Assembly: GCF_016908515.1 (NCBI RefSeq) | Contig: NZ_JAFBEA010000001.1 | Span: forward strand, 868,001-932,000 | Source: Virgibacillus halotolerans | GTDB taxonomy: Bacteria > Bacillota > Bacilli > Bacillales > Amphibacillaceae | Direction: 5' to 3' | DNA length: 64,000 nucleotides | In this document: one piece after another, positions 1 to 9,878 of the stretch | How positions within the stretch are numbered: the stretch's first letter is position 1 | Layout: every line of letters begins with the position of its first letter | Position numbers and translations under genes: made by a program | The notes under the pieces: model-generated | Seen by the model: the letters and a program-made list of their open reading frames with translations, nothing else | What the model was told of the DNA's origin: nothing | The model's database searches: none

Positions 1-476
1 TCAATACTGTTTGATTTTACGATTCGGATATCTGCAACAATCCGATCGCCACTTGTTATTTTTACGACATCACCAACAACGACATCTTTAGAGGGAATGG
101 TTTCCCAATTCCCCTCTCGTAAAACATGAACTACCGGGGCTGATAATTCCTTGAGCTTGTCCAACGATTTTTCTGCCTTTTGCTCTTGAAAGAATCCCAT
201 AAAACCATTAATCAACACAATTATCATAATGGCAATTGCATCAATATATTCCCCTAACAATCCAGCCATTAATGTAGCAGCCAATAATACAATTACCATA
301 AAATCCTGAAATTGCTTCAGGAAAATTAGCCATTTGGATATGCTTTTTTGTTCCTCCAGCACATTATAGCCATATTGTTTACGGCGCTGTTCTACCTGCT
401 TAGAAGTGAGTCCTCTGTTTGACGTGACATGCAGCTTCTGCTCAACACGATCTACATCTAATTGATACCATTTCAT
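1..476 (-). CDS. Cation-transporting P-type ATPase, N-terminal part (cut by window edge)
   Basis: Only the first about 158 codons are present; the gene runs off the left end. The protein begins MKWYQLDVD, has an N-terminal cytosolic segment typical of cation ATPases, then two membrane helices near residues 50-90 and the start of the actuator domain (VVVGDVVKITSGDRIVAD). Start is set by GGGAGGG 5-6 bases upstream of the ATG. The neighbour rqcH is yloA in B. subtilis, which sits beside yloB, a SERCA-like calcium ATPase, so a calcium pump is the likely identity. The phosphorylation site lies outside the window, so ion specificity cannot be read. Confidence 0.85.
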   Translation of the reverse strand, partial: MKWYQLDVDRVEQKLHVTSNRGLTSKQVEQRRKQYGYNVLEEQKSISKWLIFLKQFQDFMVIVLLAATLMAGLLGEYIDAIAIMIIVLINGFMGFFQEQKAEKSLDKLKELSAPVVHVLREGNWETIPSKDVVVGDVVKITSGDRIVADIRIVKSNSI

Positions 477-561
477 TCCGCATCCCTCCCAATCAGCCCA
501 AAACTTTAGAAAACAATTAATATCGCTTTACAGGATATGTATGCATACTTGTACTAAAAAA

Positions 562-570
562 TGCTATAAT
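562..570 (+). promoter_or_regulatory. Extended -10 promoter of rqcH
   Basis: TGCTATAAT is a TGn-extended -10 box placed 18 bases before the rqcH ATG at 589. No good -35 is seen. Its position inside the longest possible open frame argues for the downstream start. Confidence 0.55.
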
Positions 571-588
571 TGCGCAAGAGGTGATCAT

Positions 589-2295
589 ATGCCGTTTGAT
601 GGTATTGTTACACGTGCTGTAACAGAAGAATTAAAACAGGAATTATTACCGGGGAAAATTACGAAGATTCATCAACCAACCAAGACAGAGCTTGTTATAA
701 CCGTTCGTAGTCAAAGAAAGAATCATACATTATTATTATCCATTCATCCAACTTATGCTCGTGTCCAATTAACTGCGGACACATATACAAATCCACCCGA
801 ACCACCAATGTTTTGTATGGTTTTAAGAAAACATTTGTCAGGGGCAATTATAGAATCTATTGAACAGTATGGCATGGAACGCATCATCACCTTTTCCATA
901 CAATCAAGAAACGAAATCGGTGATATGACACAAAAAACATTGATCGTAGAATTAATGGGTAAACATAGTAATGTCATGCTAATCGATAAAGATAAAGGTC
1001 ATATTATTGATAGCCTGAAACACGTTTCCATAGCTCAAAATCGTCATCGAACAATTCTGCCGGGACAGGATTATAAATTGCCGCCAATGCAAGATAAGCT
1101 GAATCCACTTGACATTGACGGGGAAAAACTTGCTAAAAAACTGGACTTTAATGCAGGTAAATTGGAAACACAATTGGTTAATAACCTCGTTGGTTTCTCA
1201 CCATTTATTGCAAAAGAAATTGTCTATCTGGCAAACCTGGGTTCAATGGAACGCTATATCGAAGAATTCATGCGGGTTCAGCAACAAATCATTACCAACC
1301 AATATACACCAACCATCTATAGGGAGAATAAAGAAGACTTTCATGTGCTTCCGATTACTGCCTTCTCGGGTGAACAAGAAACGTTCTCATCGACAAATCA
1401 GATGCTTGATCAATTTTATTCCGGTAAAGCAGAACGTGACCGTGTAAAACAGCAAGCAAAAGATTTATATCGATTTATCAAAAACGAAAAAAATAAAAAC
1501 GAACGAAAAATGAAAAAGCACCTCCAAACGATGAAGAAAGCGGAGGGTGCAGAACGTTATCAAAAACTTGGGGAGTTATTGACGGCTCACCTGCATCTTG
1601 TTGCCAAAGGTGATCATCAAGTCTCCGTTGTTGATTACTATGATCCGAATCAACAAGAGATAACAATTGATCTAAATCCGAACAAAACACCAAGTGAAAA
1701 TGCACAAGGACTCTATAAAAAGTACCAGAAATTAAAAACATCAAAACAAGTTATCGAAAAAGAAATCCAAAAAACCAAACAGGAAATGAACTATTTCGAT
1801 CAATTAATGCAGCAAATCGACGTTGCAAGTGTTTCAGATCTTGAGGAAATTCGTGATGAGCTCCGTTCTGAAGGATATATAAAAAGACAGGCAAAAGGGA
1901 AGCAGAAAAACAAACCGAAAAAACCTGTTCCAGAGGCCTTTACAGCTACAGACGGCACACCAATACTTGTCGGTAAAAACAATATTCAAAATGAATATGT
2001 CACAACCAAGCTTGCACATCGTGATGACATCTGGTTGCACACGAAGGATATTCCCGGCTCTCATGTAGTCATCCGTTCAAAGGAACCAGGCGAAGAAACA
2101 TTGCTAGAAGCCGCACATTTAGCTGCTTATTTTAGTAAATCTCAAGGTTCTGCCTCTGTGCCCGTTGACTATACGAAAATACGCCACGTTAAAAAGCCAA
2201 ACGGTGCAAAACCGGGCTATGTAACCTACGACAACCAGAAAACATTGTTCGTCACACCAACAGATGACATGACAAACAAATTAAGAAACAAGTAA
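589..2295 (+). CDS. rqcH: Ribosome quality control protein RqcH (NFACT family; formerly FbpA/YloA)
   Basis: 568 residues. RqcH (Rqc2/NEMF homologue) binds obstructed 50S subunits with peptidyl-tRNA and directs C-terminal alanine tailing, marking the chain for degradation. The N-terminal NFACT-N region begins MPFDGIVTRAV; a long coiled-coil (about residues 280-435, many E/K heptads) follows; the C-terminal NFACT-R domain carries DIWLHTKDIPGSHVVIR. Frame remains open for 16 codons upstream, but AGAGGTG precedes the ATG at 589 and a -10 box lies in the upstream part, so 589 is chosen. It is divergent from the P-type ATPase. Older annotations call this a fibronectin-binding protein. YlmH, another proposed quality-control factor, is encoded at 18.5 kb. 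Confidence 0.93.
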   Translation: MPFDGIVTRAVTEELKQELLPGKITKIHQPTKTELVITVRSQRKNHTLLLSIHPTYARVQLTADTYTNPPEPPMFCMVLRKHLSGAIIESIEQYGMERIITFSIQSRNEIGDMTQKTLIVELMGKHSNVMLIDKDKGHIIDSLKHVSIAQNRHRTILPGQDYKLPPMQDKLNPLDIDGEKLAKKLDFNAGKLETQLVNNLVGFSPFIAKEIVYLANLGSMERYIEEFMRVQQQIITNQYTPTIYRENKEDFHVLPITAFSGEQETFSSTNQMLDQFYSGKAERDRVKQQAKDLYRFIKNEKNKNERKMKKHLQTMKKAEGAERYQKLGELLTAHLHLVAKGDHQVSVVDYYDPNQQEITIDLNPNKTPSENAQGLYKKYQKLKTSKQVIEKEIQKTKQEMNYFDQLMQQIDVASVSDLEEIRDELRSEGYIKRQAKGKQKNKPKKPVPEAFTATDGTPILVGKNNIQNEYVTTKLAHRDDIWLHTKDIPGSHVVIRSKEPGEETLLEAAHLAAYFSKSQGSASVPVDYTKIRHVKKPNGAKPGYVTYDNQKTLFVTPTDDMTNKLRNK

Positions 2296-2316
2296 ATTGG
2301 ATGATTCTTGAAAACA

Positions 2317-2350
2317 CTAAGGCACTCGCCATTAATGGCGAGTGCCTTAG
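2317..2350. terminator. Bidirectional terminator between rqcH and ohr
   Basis: A perfect 34-base palindrome (arms CTAAGGCACTCGCCATT and its complement) lies between the convergent genes rqcH and ohr. On the minus strand it is followed by TGTTTTC; the plus side lacks a clear T-run. Confidence 0.7.
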
Positions 2351-2381
2351 CCTGTTGTGCAGATAAGATAGAATCGTTTTC

Positions 2382-2801
2382 TTATACAACTTGTGGTTTC
2401 AACGTTACATCAATATTGCCTCTGGTTGCTTTAGAATAAGGGCACGCCTTATGAGCGTCTTCCGCTAATTCCTCTGCTTCCTCAGGACTTACGCCTTCTA
2501 TTTTAATATTTAATGTTGCCGCTATCTTAAATCCACCATCTGCCGGATCTTTAAGAAAACTAACATCTGCGGTTGTTTCTGAACTAATTTTCTTCTTTTG
2601 TTTGGAAGCTACCAAATTTAATGCCCCATCATAACATGCAGCATAAGCAGCAGCAAAGAGCTGCTCCGGATTTGAGCCTTTATCTGTTTTATTATTGGCT
2701 GGATTAACCAGATTCAAATCAATTAATCCATCATCCGATTTCACATGACCATCTCTACCATTTTTTGCAGTTGCACTTGACGTAAATATTACATCGCTCA
2801 T
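2382..2801 (-). CDS. ohr: Organic hydroperoxide resistance protein (OsmC/Ohr family)
   Basis: 139 residues, the usual Ohr length. These cytosolic peroxidases reduce organic hydroperoxides with a catalytic cysteine pair. Both cysteines are visible: one in AAYAACYDGALNL (about residue 59) and one in AHKACPYSKATRGN (about residue 120). AAAAGGAG precedes the ATG. Within the family, Ohr rather than OsmC is favoured by the short length and the central AACY motif. No OhrR-type regulator is adjacent, and no OhrR operator was recognised upstream. Confidence 0.88.
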   Translation of the reverse strand: MSDVIFTSSATAKNGRDGHVKSDDGLIDLNLVNPANNKTDKGSNPEQLFAAAYAACYDGALNLVASKQKKKISSETTADVSFLKDPADGGFKIAATLNIKIEGVSPEEAEELAEDAHKACPYSKATRGNIDVTLKPQVV

Positions 2802-2890
2802 ACGATAAACACTCCTTTTAATGTATGATACTAGTACTATTCCTTACTTGTAATAAATTTAAACATCTATTTTATAATTATCCTAGCGTA

Positions 2891-2899
2891 TGATATAAT
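2891..2899 (+). promoter_or_regulatory. Extended -10 promoter of mifM-yidC2
   Basis: TGATATAAT fits a TGn-extended -10 box; a weak TTTATA lies about 17 bases upstream. It is positioned to transcribe the arrest-peptide gene and yidC2 together. Confidence 0.5.
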
Positions 2900-2939
2900 T
2901 ATATAGTTAAATAGAAAACAGGAAAGGGAGGTGAATAGA

Positions 2940-3311
2940 ATGGTTGAACTTTTAAATGGGCTGGCAAACGATATATCCCCAATTTATTTATATGTTAGTA
3001 TTTTACTGACAATTGTCTGCTCCTACCAATTATTGTCGATTAGTTTAAAGGGAAATGCTGGTAATAACAATGTTTATATCAGAAATTATCATGCCATCAA
3101 AGTGCGTTTACTCCCGATGCAGGAATTGTTTGGCGAAATTATCGGAATTCATGACTGGATCACAAAAAAGACAAAGCGTAAAGCAGGACCAGATGATGAT
3201 ACTGACCACCCATCCTTCTCGTTTTTAAGTATACTTTTACACAATCGAGGAGGACAATCATGTACAATCATATATTCACTTTCTTTAAAAAATACAGGTT
3301 CGTTGGTTTAA
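2940..3311 (+). CDS. mifM: MifM-like regulatory arrest peptide upstream of yidC2
   Basis: 123 residues from the ATG preceded by GGGAGG. In B. subtilis, MifM is a membrane-inserted nascent chain that stalls ribosomes when YidC1 (SpoIIIJ) activity is low and so switches on YidC2. Seen here: one membrane segment at about residues 14-36, a soluble linker, then a stretch with I70, W73, I74, basic residues 76-81, P84 and D85-D86-D87-T88-D89. From memory, B. subtilis MifM needs I70, W73, I74 and stalls over D86-E87-E88-D89, so position and chemistry coincide; its M80 is R80 here. The frame continues past the stall site and overlaps yidC2 by 52 bases, making it longer than the 95-residue B. subtilis peptide. 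Overall similarity is low, so annotation pipelines would likely call it hypothetical. Confidence 0.75.
   Translation: MVELLNGLANDISPIYLYVSILLTIVCSYQLLSISLKGNAGNNNVYIRNYHAIKVRLLPMQELFGEIIGIHDWITKKTKRKAGPDDDTDHPSFSFLSILLHNRGGQSCTIIYSLSLKNTGSLV
3213..3254 (+). promoter_or_regulatory. Stem-loop masking the yidC2 Shine-Dalgarno
   Basis: TCCTTCTCG (3213-3221) can pair with CGAGGAGGA (3246-3254) over nine base pairs, one a G-U. The 3' arm contains the GAGGAGG ribosome site of yidC2. The 5' arm begins 7-19 bases after the putative stall codons (3192-3206), so a stalled ribosome would cover it and free the site. Confidence 0.75.
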
Positions 3312-4039
3312 TACTTTTATTGTTATTAACCGGATGTCAGTTAAATAGCCCAATTGATGCGAATTCCACCGGTTTTTTTAATCATTATTTTATTTACCCA
3401 TTTTCACTGCTTATCAAGTTCTTTGCTTCCATGCTTGGTGAGAATTATGGCTGGTCGATTGTTTTAATCACCTTGTTAATTCGCCTTATTCTTATGCCAT
3501 TCTCATTAAAACAGGTGAAAAGCAGTATGAAGATGAAGGAAAAAATGAATGTAATGAAACCTGAAATGGATGCCATTACAGAGAAATATAAAGATAAGCG
3601 GGATGCGAATGCACAAATGGAAAAACAGCAGGAAATGACCAAGCTTTATCAAAAGCATGACATGAATCCATTAACATCTTTTGGTTGTTTGCCAATGGTT
3701 ATTCAATTTCCAATTATTATTGCTTTCTACTACTCTATCAGACGCACGCCAGAAATCGCTGCACACTCTTTTCTTTGGTTTAATTTAGGGCAAGTCGATT
3801 TCATTATTCCATTTGTGGCTGCTGCTATTTACTTTCTGCAGTCCAGAGTCTCTCTTATTGGGATGGAACCCAAGCAACGAAAACAGATGGCGATTATGGG
3901 GCTAATATCTCCAGTAATGATTGGATTTATTTCCTTCACAACACCAGCTGCATTGCCTTTATACTGGACAGTGAGTGGGCTATTTCTAGTCTTCCAAACA
4001 TTAATATCTAAAAAACTATACCAACCAAATAAACAATAA
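3260..4039 (+). CDS. yidC2: Membrane protein insertase YidC2 (OxaA2/YqjG type)
   Basis: 259 residues. YidC/Oxa1 proteins insert membrane proteins and help the Sec translocon. The N-terminus is a lipoprotein signal with LLLLLTGC lipobox, followed by five conserved membrane helices; the first carries the buried arginine in LLIRLILMPF, needed for single-span substrates. A basic cytosolic loop (KMKEKMNVMKPEMDAI) lies between helices 1 and 2. Placement behind a MifM-like leader identifies it as the inducible second copy; SpoIIIJ/YidC1 would be elsewhere. GAGGAGG precedes the ATG but lies in a stem. Confidence 0.93.
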   Translation: MYNHIFTFFKKYRFVGLILLLLLTGCQLNSPIDANSTGFFNHYFIYPFSLLIKFFASMLGENYGWSIVLITLLIRLILMPFSLKQVKSSMKMKEKMNVMKPEMDAITEKYKDKRDANAQMEKQQEMTKLYQKHDMNPLTSFGCLPMVIQFPIIIAFYYSIRRTPEIAAHSFLWFNLGQVDFIIPFVAAAIYFLQSRVSLIGMEPKQRKQMAIMGLISPVMIGFISFTTPAALPLYWTVSGLFLVFQTLISKKLYQPNKQ

Positions 4040-4073
4040 GAAAACAGCACATCGATGGCGATGTGCTGTTTTC
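4040..4073 (+). terminator. Terminator of yidC2
   Basis: Stem GAAAACAGCACATCG paired with CGATGTGCTGTTTTC around an ATGG loop, directly after the yidC2 stop; the 3' arm itself supplies the T-run. Confidence 0.85.
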
Positions 4074-4156
4074 GTTGCATAAGTACAACTAAGAATTTTG
4101 CTATGGTAAAAGCTAAGTTTTCTAAACACAAAATCTATAAATTGTAACATAATGTA

Positions 4157-4273
4157 CCGCTCCGGAAATACACCACGCTTTCCGCGGGCTCGCGCTGAGC
4201 CTCCTCGCAAAAAAACGCTGCGGGGTCTCAGCGTCTTCGCTTTCCCGCAGGAGTCTACGTGTATTTTCTTCGC
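4157..4273 (+). repeat. Dispersed repeat family A, copy 1
   Basis: GC-rich element running from CCGCTCCGG through CTTTCCGCGGG to TTCCCGCAGGAGTC in an AT-rich background. Related copies: 4349-4514, 17335-17457, 44790-44965 and 45098-45229. Similarity to the 44.8 kb copy extends upstream to the motif ACACAAAATCTATAAA near 4126. No coding role is apparent. Confidence 0.85.
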
Positions 4274-4348
4274 TGATATTGTGTTTTGTAACTTCATCAC
4301 ATTAATTACTTAAGTATATCAAAACATTAGCTATCGACTTTTATGATG

Positions 4349-4514
4349 GTTGATTGGAGCGGAGGGAAGTCGACTCCAGTGGGAAAAGCAACAAGTCTTT
4401 ATGGTGGGACGAGTTAGCGCAGTCCCAGCTGAAAATCCCGCAGGAAGCGATTTTTGCTTTCGAGGAAGTTGAAGCGTTGCCCGCGGAAAGCGACTGCCCG
4501 GAGCGGAAATCAAC
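4349..4514 (-). repeat. Dispersed repeat family A, copy 2 (inverted, with nested family B)
   Basis: Starts GTTGATT and ends AATCAAC, a short terminal inverted repeat. Its reverse complement shares the CCGCTCCGG / CTTTCCGCGGG core with copy 1. It matches 45098-45229 closely but carries 34 extra bases at 4394-4427. Confidence 0.85.
4394..4427 (+). repeat. Family B mini-repeat inserted in family A copy
   Basis: The 34-base block containing GTGGGACGA...GCAGTCCCA is absent from the sister copy at 45098-45229, where GCAACA joins GCTGAAAATCC directly. Other B copies: 4624-4650, 17539-17574, 44688-44723. Confidence 0.75.
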
Positions 4515-4570
4515 ATGCCTTTAATTAGCAGTTTCTATCAAATGTAAGAATTAAAAAGCAACCAAATTTG

Positions 4571-4597
4571 GATAAGAAAGATTTAAACTTTCTTATC
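4571..4597. repeat. Perfect inverted repeat downstream of the LysR gene
   Basis: GATAAGAAAG, seven-base loop, CTTTCTTATC. It could be a weak terminator for the LysR gene, but no T-run follows on the minus strand. Confidence 0.4.
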
Positions 4598-4623
4598 TGC
4601 CAAAAAAACAACAACGTTTTTCC

Positions 4624-4650
4624 GTGGGACGATCCCATGGCACAGTCCCA
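4624..4650 (+). repeat. Family B mini-repeat, copy 2
   Basis: GTGGGACGATCCCATGGCAC then AGTCCCA, a palindromic element. Between the LysR gene's stop and this copy lies a run of T (4651-4657). Similar flanks (CAACAA, TTTTTCCG) occur beside the inverted copy at 44.7 kb. Confidence 0.75.
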
Positions 4651-4670
4651 TTTTTTTGAGAAAAGAGCTA

Positions 4671-5531
4671 TTAAATAAATGTTTCATTTGTTAGTGCTTG
4701 AATAAAATGATCGACCTGTGGTAAATTTCGTATCCCCTCTTGATAACAAACCCACGTGTCCCTTGTAACACTTTTTCCATTCAATTTTAGTGCGATATTT
4801 GGGTAATCATCTTTCATGAAATCAGATACACTCTCAGGCAAAACTGCCATTCCCAGGCCTTGTTTCATAAACTGTCTACATGTTTCAATTTGGTCTACCC
4901 GAATCGCTTTCACTGGTTTAATTTCATCCTGATGATGATAAAGCCAATGATCTACTAATTCATGCATACTATCATCACTTTTAAAGGAAATTAATGGACG
5001 TTCTTTTAGCTTATTTTTCGGAAAATCTTCCGTATCAAATATGTATAGTGGATCAGCAAATAATCGCTCGGAAATACTTTCTTTCAGCTTCTCTCCACGA
5101 ATAATACAAACATGATAATTTTTATGATTTCGTTTTATATCTTCACTTATTCCTGTAACTAGATCAATCGATACTTTTGGATATGCCTTTGTGAATTCAG
5201 CTAGAATAGATGGTAGAAACCGTTGACTGATAATTGATGAACAAGCAATAGACAATGTACCTTGTACCTCTTGACTAGTTTCTGCAAGCATATTTTTAAT
5301 CGCCTGATCCTGTTCCAGCATTTTTTTAGCGTGTTCTAGAATCACCTCTCCACTTGGGGTTACGATTAACTTTTTAGAGGTGCGTATAAAGATCTTTTCC
5401 CCGAAATAGGTCTCAATGTATTTTAATCGCTGTGTTACTGCAGGCTGGGAAATAAGAATAGCTTTGGCTGCTCCCCTAATTGTCCCTACCTCGTTTAGCT
5501 TCAACAATAATGCATAATCATCTATTTTCAT
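4671..5531 (-). CDS. LysR-family transcriptional regulator
   Basis: 286 residues, normal LysR length. The winged helix-turn-helix occupies residues 1-60 (VGTIRGAAKAILISQPAVTQRLKYIE); the rest is a periplasmic-binding-protein-like effector domain (about residues 90-280). Start ATG follows GGGGAA. It stands alone among repeats, with no divergent target gene except, 330 bases away, the methyltransferase at 5.9 kb. The ligand cannot be inferred. Confidence 0.88.
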   Translation of the reverse strand: MKIDDYALLLKLNEVGTIRGAAKAILISQPAVTQRLKYIETYFGEKIFIRTSKKLIVTPSGEVILEHAKKMLEQDQAIKNMLAETSQEVQGTLSIACSSIISQRFLPSILAEFTKAYPKVSIDLVTGISEDIKRNHKNYHVCIIRGEKLKESISERLFADPLYIFDTEDFPKNKLKERPLISFKSDDSMHELVDHWLYHHQDEIKPVKAIRVDQIETCRQFMKQGLGMAVLPESVSDFMKDDYPNIALKLNGKSVTRDTWVCYQEGIRNLPQVDHFIQALTNETFI

Positions 5532-5632
5532 ATTTACATTCCCCTATCGATAATTAATTGTTATTACCTTTGATTATATACTAGTATTTTACTTATTGCA
5601 TGAATAAGCATATGCTAATAATATAAAGAAAG

Positions 5633-5775
5633 ATTTCAGTGGGGACTTCAACGCACAGGATTTGCTAATGCAAACGCAAACGTTGACGCGTGACGTCGCA
5701 AATTTAGTCTGCCTCTCCCCTGAATGTTAGTTAAACCAATCGGGCTTGTGCGCGCAGTTATCCCCTACATGAAAT
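5633..5775 (+). repeat. Family C element with imperfect terminal inverted repeats
   Basis: Ends are ATTTCAGTGGGGA and TCCCCTACATGAAAT, which are imperfect inverted complements. The inner segment 5647-5716 (ACGCACAGGAT...TTTAGTCTGCCTC) recurs at 44835-44896 and, degenerate and inverted, at 6741-6784. It fills most of the 329-base gap between the LysR and methyltransferase genes; nothing else is recognisable there. Confidence 0.7.
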
Positions 5776-5860
5776 TTTCAGTTTACCAACTTTTCAGGTG
5801 TGGGTTTTATTGTCTGCTAAACTTCGATACATTAAATTCAATAGAAAGTAGGGAATCGCT

Positions 5861-6634
5861 TTGCAGGAAAAAGAATATGTAAAACAGGTATTTTCAAAAA
5901 ATAAAGAAGCATATGTACAGAGCACCACGCATGCGAACGGGGATGACCTTTCCTTAATGGTCAAATGGTTACAACCGGATACTACAATGAATGCACTCGA
6001 TATAGCGACTGGTGGGGGACATGTTGCAAAAAGACTTGCCAATGATGTCAAGGAGGTAACCGCAACAGATATTACAGAAGACATGCTAACTAATACGAGT
6101 AGACACTTACAGCAATATAAGAATATCAGTTTCGAAGTTGCAGATGCAGAAGCATTGCCTTTTCAAGATCGTACATTTGACATTGTTACATGCAGAATTG
6201 CAGCACACCACTTCCCACATCCGGACCAATTTCTATCTGAAGTATATCGTGTTTTAAAACCTAATGGCCAATTTCTATTCATTGATAATGTAGCAGCCGA
6301 CAAGAAACCCTTAGATCAATTTATTAACACCTTAGAGAAGATGCGTGATTACAGTCACGTCCGCTCCCTAAAAATTTCTGAGTGGGAACAGCTACTTGAG
6401 AAACAGCATTTAACAATCGAAAAACAACAATCCAGGAAAAAGGTATTACCTTTTGAATCATGGGTTACACGAACCTTGGACACGAAAGCAGCACATGATA
6501 AGGTAAGTGATTTTATACTGCGTGCGAGCAAAGAGATACTGGAATACTATGATGTAAAATTACAGGATGATCAGATCCAATCTTTTGCGATCGATGAGTG
6601 GATGGTTTTATGTCATAAAGGAAAGGTTTTATGA
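5861..6634 (+). CDS. Class I SAM-dependent methyltransferase
   Basis: 257 residues from a TTG start with weak GTAGGGA upstream; no suitable ATG lies near. Methyltransf_11/UbiE-like fold: motif I LDIATGGGHVAKRLA at about residues 46-60, acidic post-I residue in VTATDITEDML, and DIVTCRIAAHHFPHPD for motif IV. The C-terminal third (after residue 140) looks like a substrate cap. Related B. subtilis proteins (YcgJ type) have no well-defined substrate. Family C repeats flank it on both sides, consistent with an accessory gene. Confidence 0.85.
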   Translation: MQEKEYVKQVFSKNKEAYVQSTTHANGDDLSLMVKWLQPDTTMNALDIATGGGHVAKRLANDVKEVTATDITEDMLTNTSRHLQQYKNISFEVADAEALPFQDRTFDIVTCRIAAHHFPHPDQFLSEVYRVLKPNGQFLFIDNVAADKKPLDQFINTLEKMRDYSHVRSLKISEWEQLLEKQHLTIEKQQSRKKVLPFESWVTRTLDTKAAHDKVSDFILRASKEILEYYDVKLQDDQIQSFAIDEWMVLCHKGKVL

Positions 6635-6740
6635 AAGATTGTTGTTATTCGTACCGCCCAGAGCGTCTATAAATGAATACTCACCAGCAGAGGAAATATG
6701 CGAGTCTCAAGTTAGGCAAGATCCCGGCAAGGAACGAGCT

Positions 6741-6784
6741 GAGGCAGACTAAGTACACCACGCCCCGCCGCATGACAAAGTCTG
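6741..6784 (-). repeat. Degenerate family C fragment
   Basis: GAGGCAGACTAAGTAC and the bases after it match the reverse complement of the family C 3' end (GAGGCAGACTAAATAC) with several substitutions. Confidence 0.55.
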
Positions 6785-6813
6785 AATAAAAACAATCTAT
6801 ACGAAAAGAACAT

Positions 6814-6852
6814 AAAGAAACAGCTAAGACCAATTATCCTAGCTGTTTCTTT
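6814..6852 (-). terminator. Terminator of the pyr operon
   Basis: AAAGAAACAGCTA and TAGCTGTTTCTTT form a 13-bp stem just past the pyrE stop. Confidence 0.8.
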
Positions 6853-6870
6853 GCATATCTCGTTGTACCA

Positions 6871-7475
6871 TTACAATGTATCCCGCCAGGAAATTAATTG
6901 TTGCTTTTCTGCTTCCTGAATTTCACCATCCACCACTAAAGCATCAACCAATAGATCAAAATCTGTAATCGTTTGGTAAGGTATTCCTGCATCTGCAAAA
7001 TTTTTTTCAGACTTTTGCAAACCATAAGTAAAGATCGCTAGCACGCCTAGCACACCTAAGCCTTCCTCTTGCAATGCATGAGCAGATTCAATTGATGAGC
7101 CGCCAGTCGAAATCAAATCTTCAATAACCACTACTTTTTGACCTGCTTTAAATGCTCCTTCGATCTGATTACCTTTTCCATGCCCTTTTGGTTTGGAACG
7201 GACATAAATCATCGGAAGATCTAACATCTCCGCTAACCAGGCTGCATGGGGAATCCCTGCGGTTGCACAGCCGGCGATTACATCCGGTTTTTCTTCCATT
7301 TGGTCAATCAGCTGAACAAATGCTTCACTGATTTTATTTCGAATCTTAGGATATGACATTGTTAATCGATTATCACAATAGATCGGGGACTTTATGCCTG
7401 AAGTCCATGTGAAATAATCATTTGGATTAATTTGTACGGCTTGTATGGATAATAAATCTCTTGCTAGTACTTGGC

Positions 7476-7485
<10 letters not shown>
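6871..7485 (-). CDS. pyrE: Orotate phosphoribosyltransferase
   Basis: 204 residues. Converts orotate and PRPP to OMP, the fifth step of UMP synthesis. The PRPP loop [17 protein letters not shown] (about residues 118-134) and the upstream [17 protein letters not shown] catalytic loop are intact. Start overlaps the pyrF stop by 10 bases; AAGGAG lies upstream. Last gene of the operon. Confidence 0.96.
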
Positions 7486-9846
<2,361 letters not shown>

Positions 9847-9878
9847 TATATATGCACTACCTTTTCCAAAAAGTTTTT

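Noticed and set aside
4016-4300. Minus-strand frame of 94 codons downstream of yidC2
   Set aside because: Runs through the yidC2 terminator and a family A repeat; no family resemblance.
4331-4516. Minus-strand frame whose first about 30 residues are the same as those of a frame at 45040-45231
   Set aside because: The shared peptide arises from translating the family A repeat; no ribosome site and the frames diverge at the repeat edge.
6567-6752. Small plus-strand frame overlapping the methyltransferase end
   Set aside because: Alternate-frame read of the gene and a degenerate repeat, with no own ribosome site.
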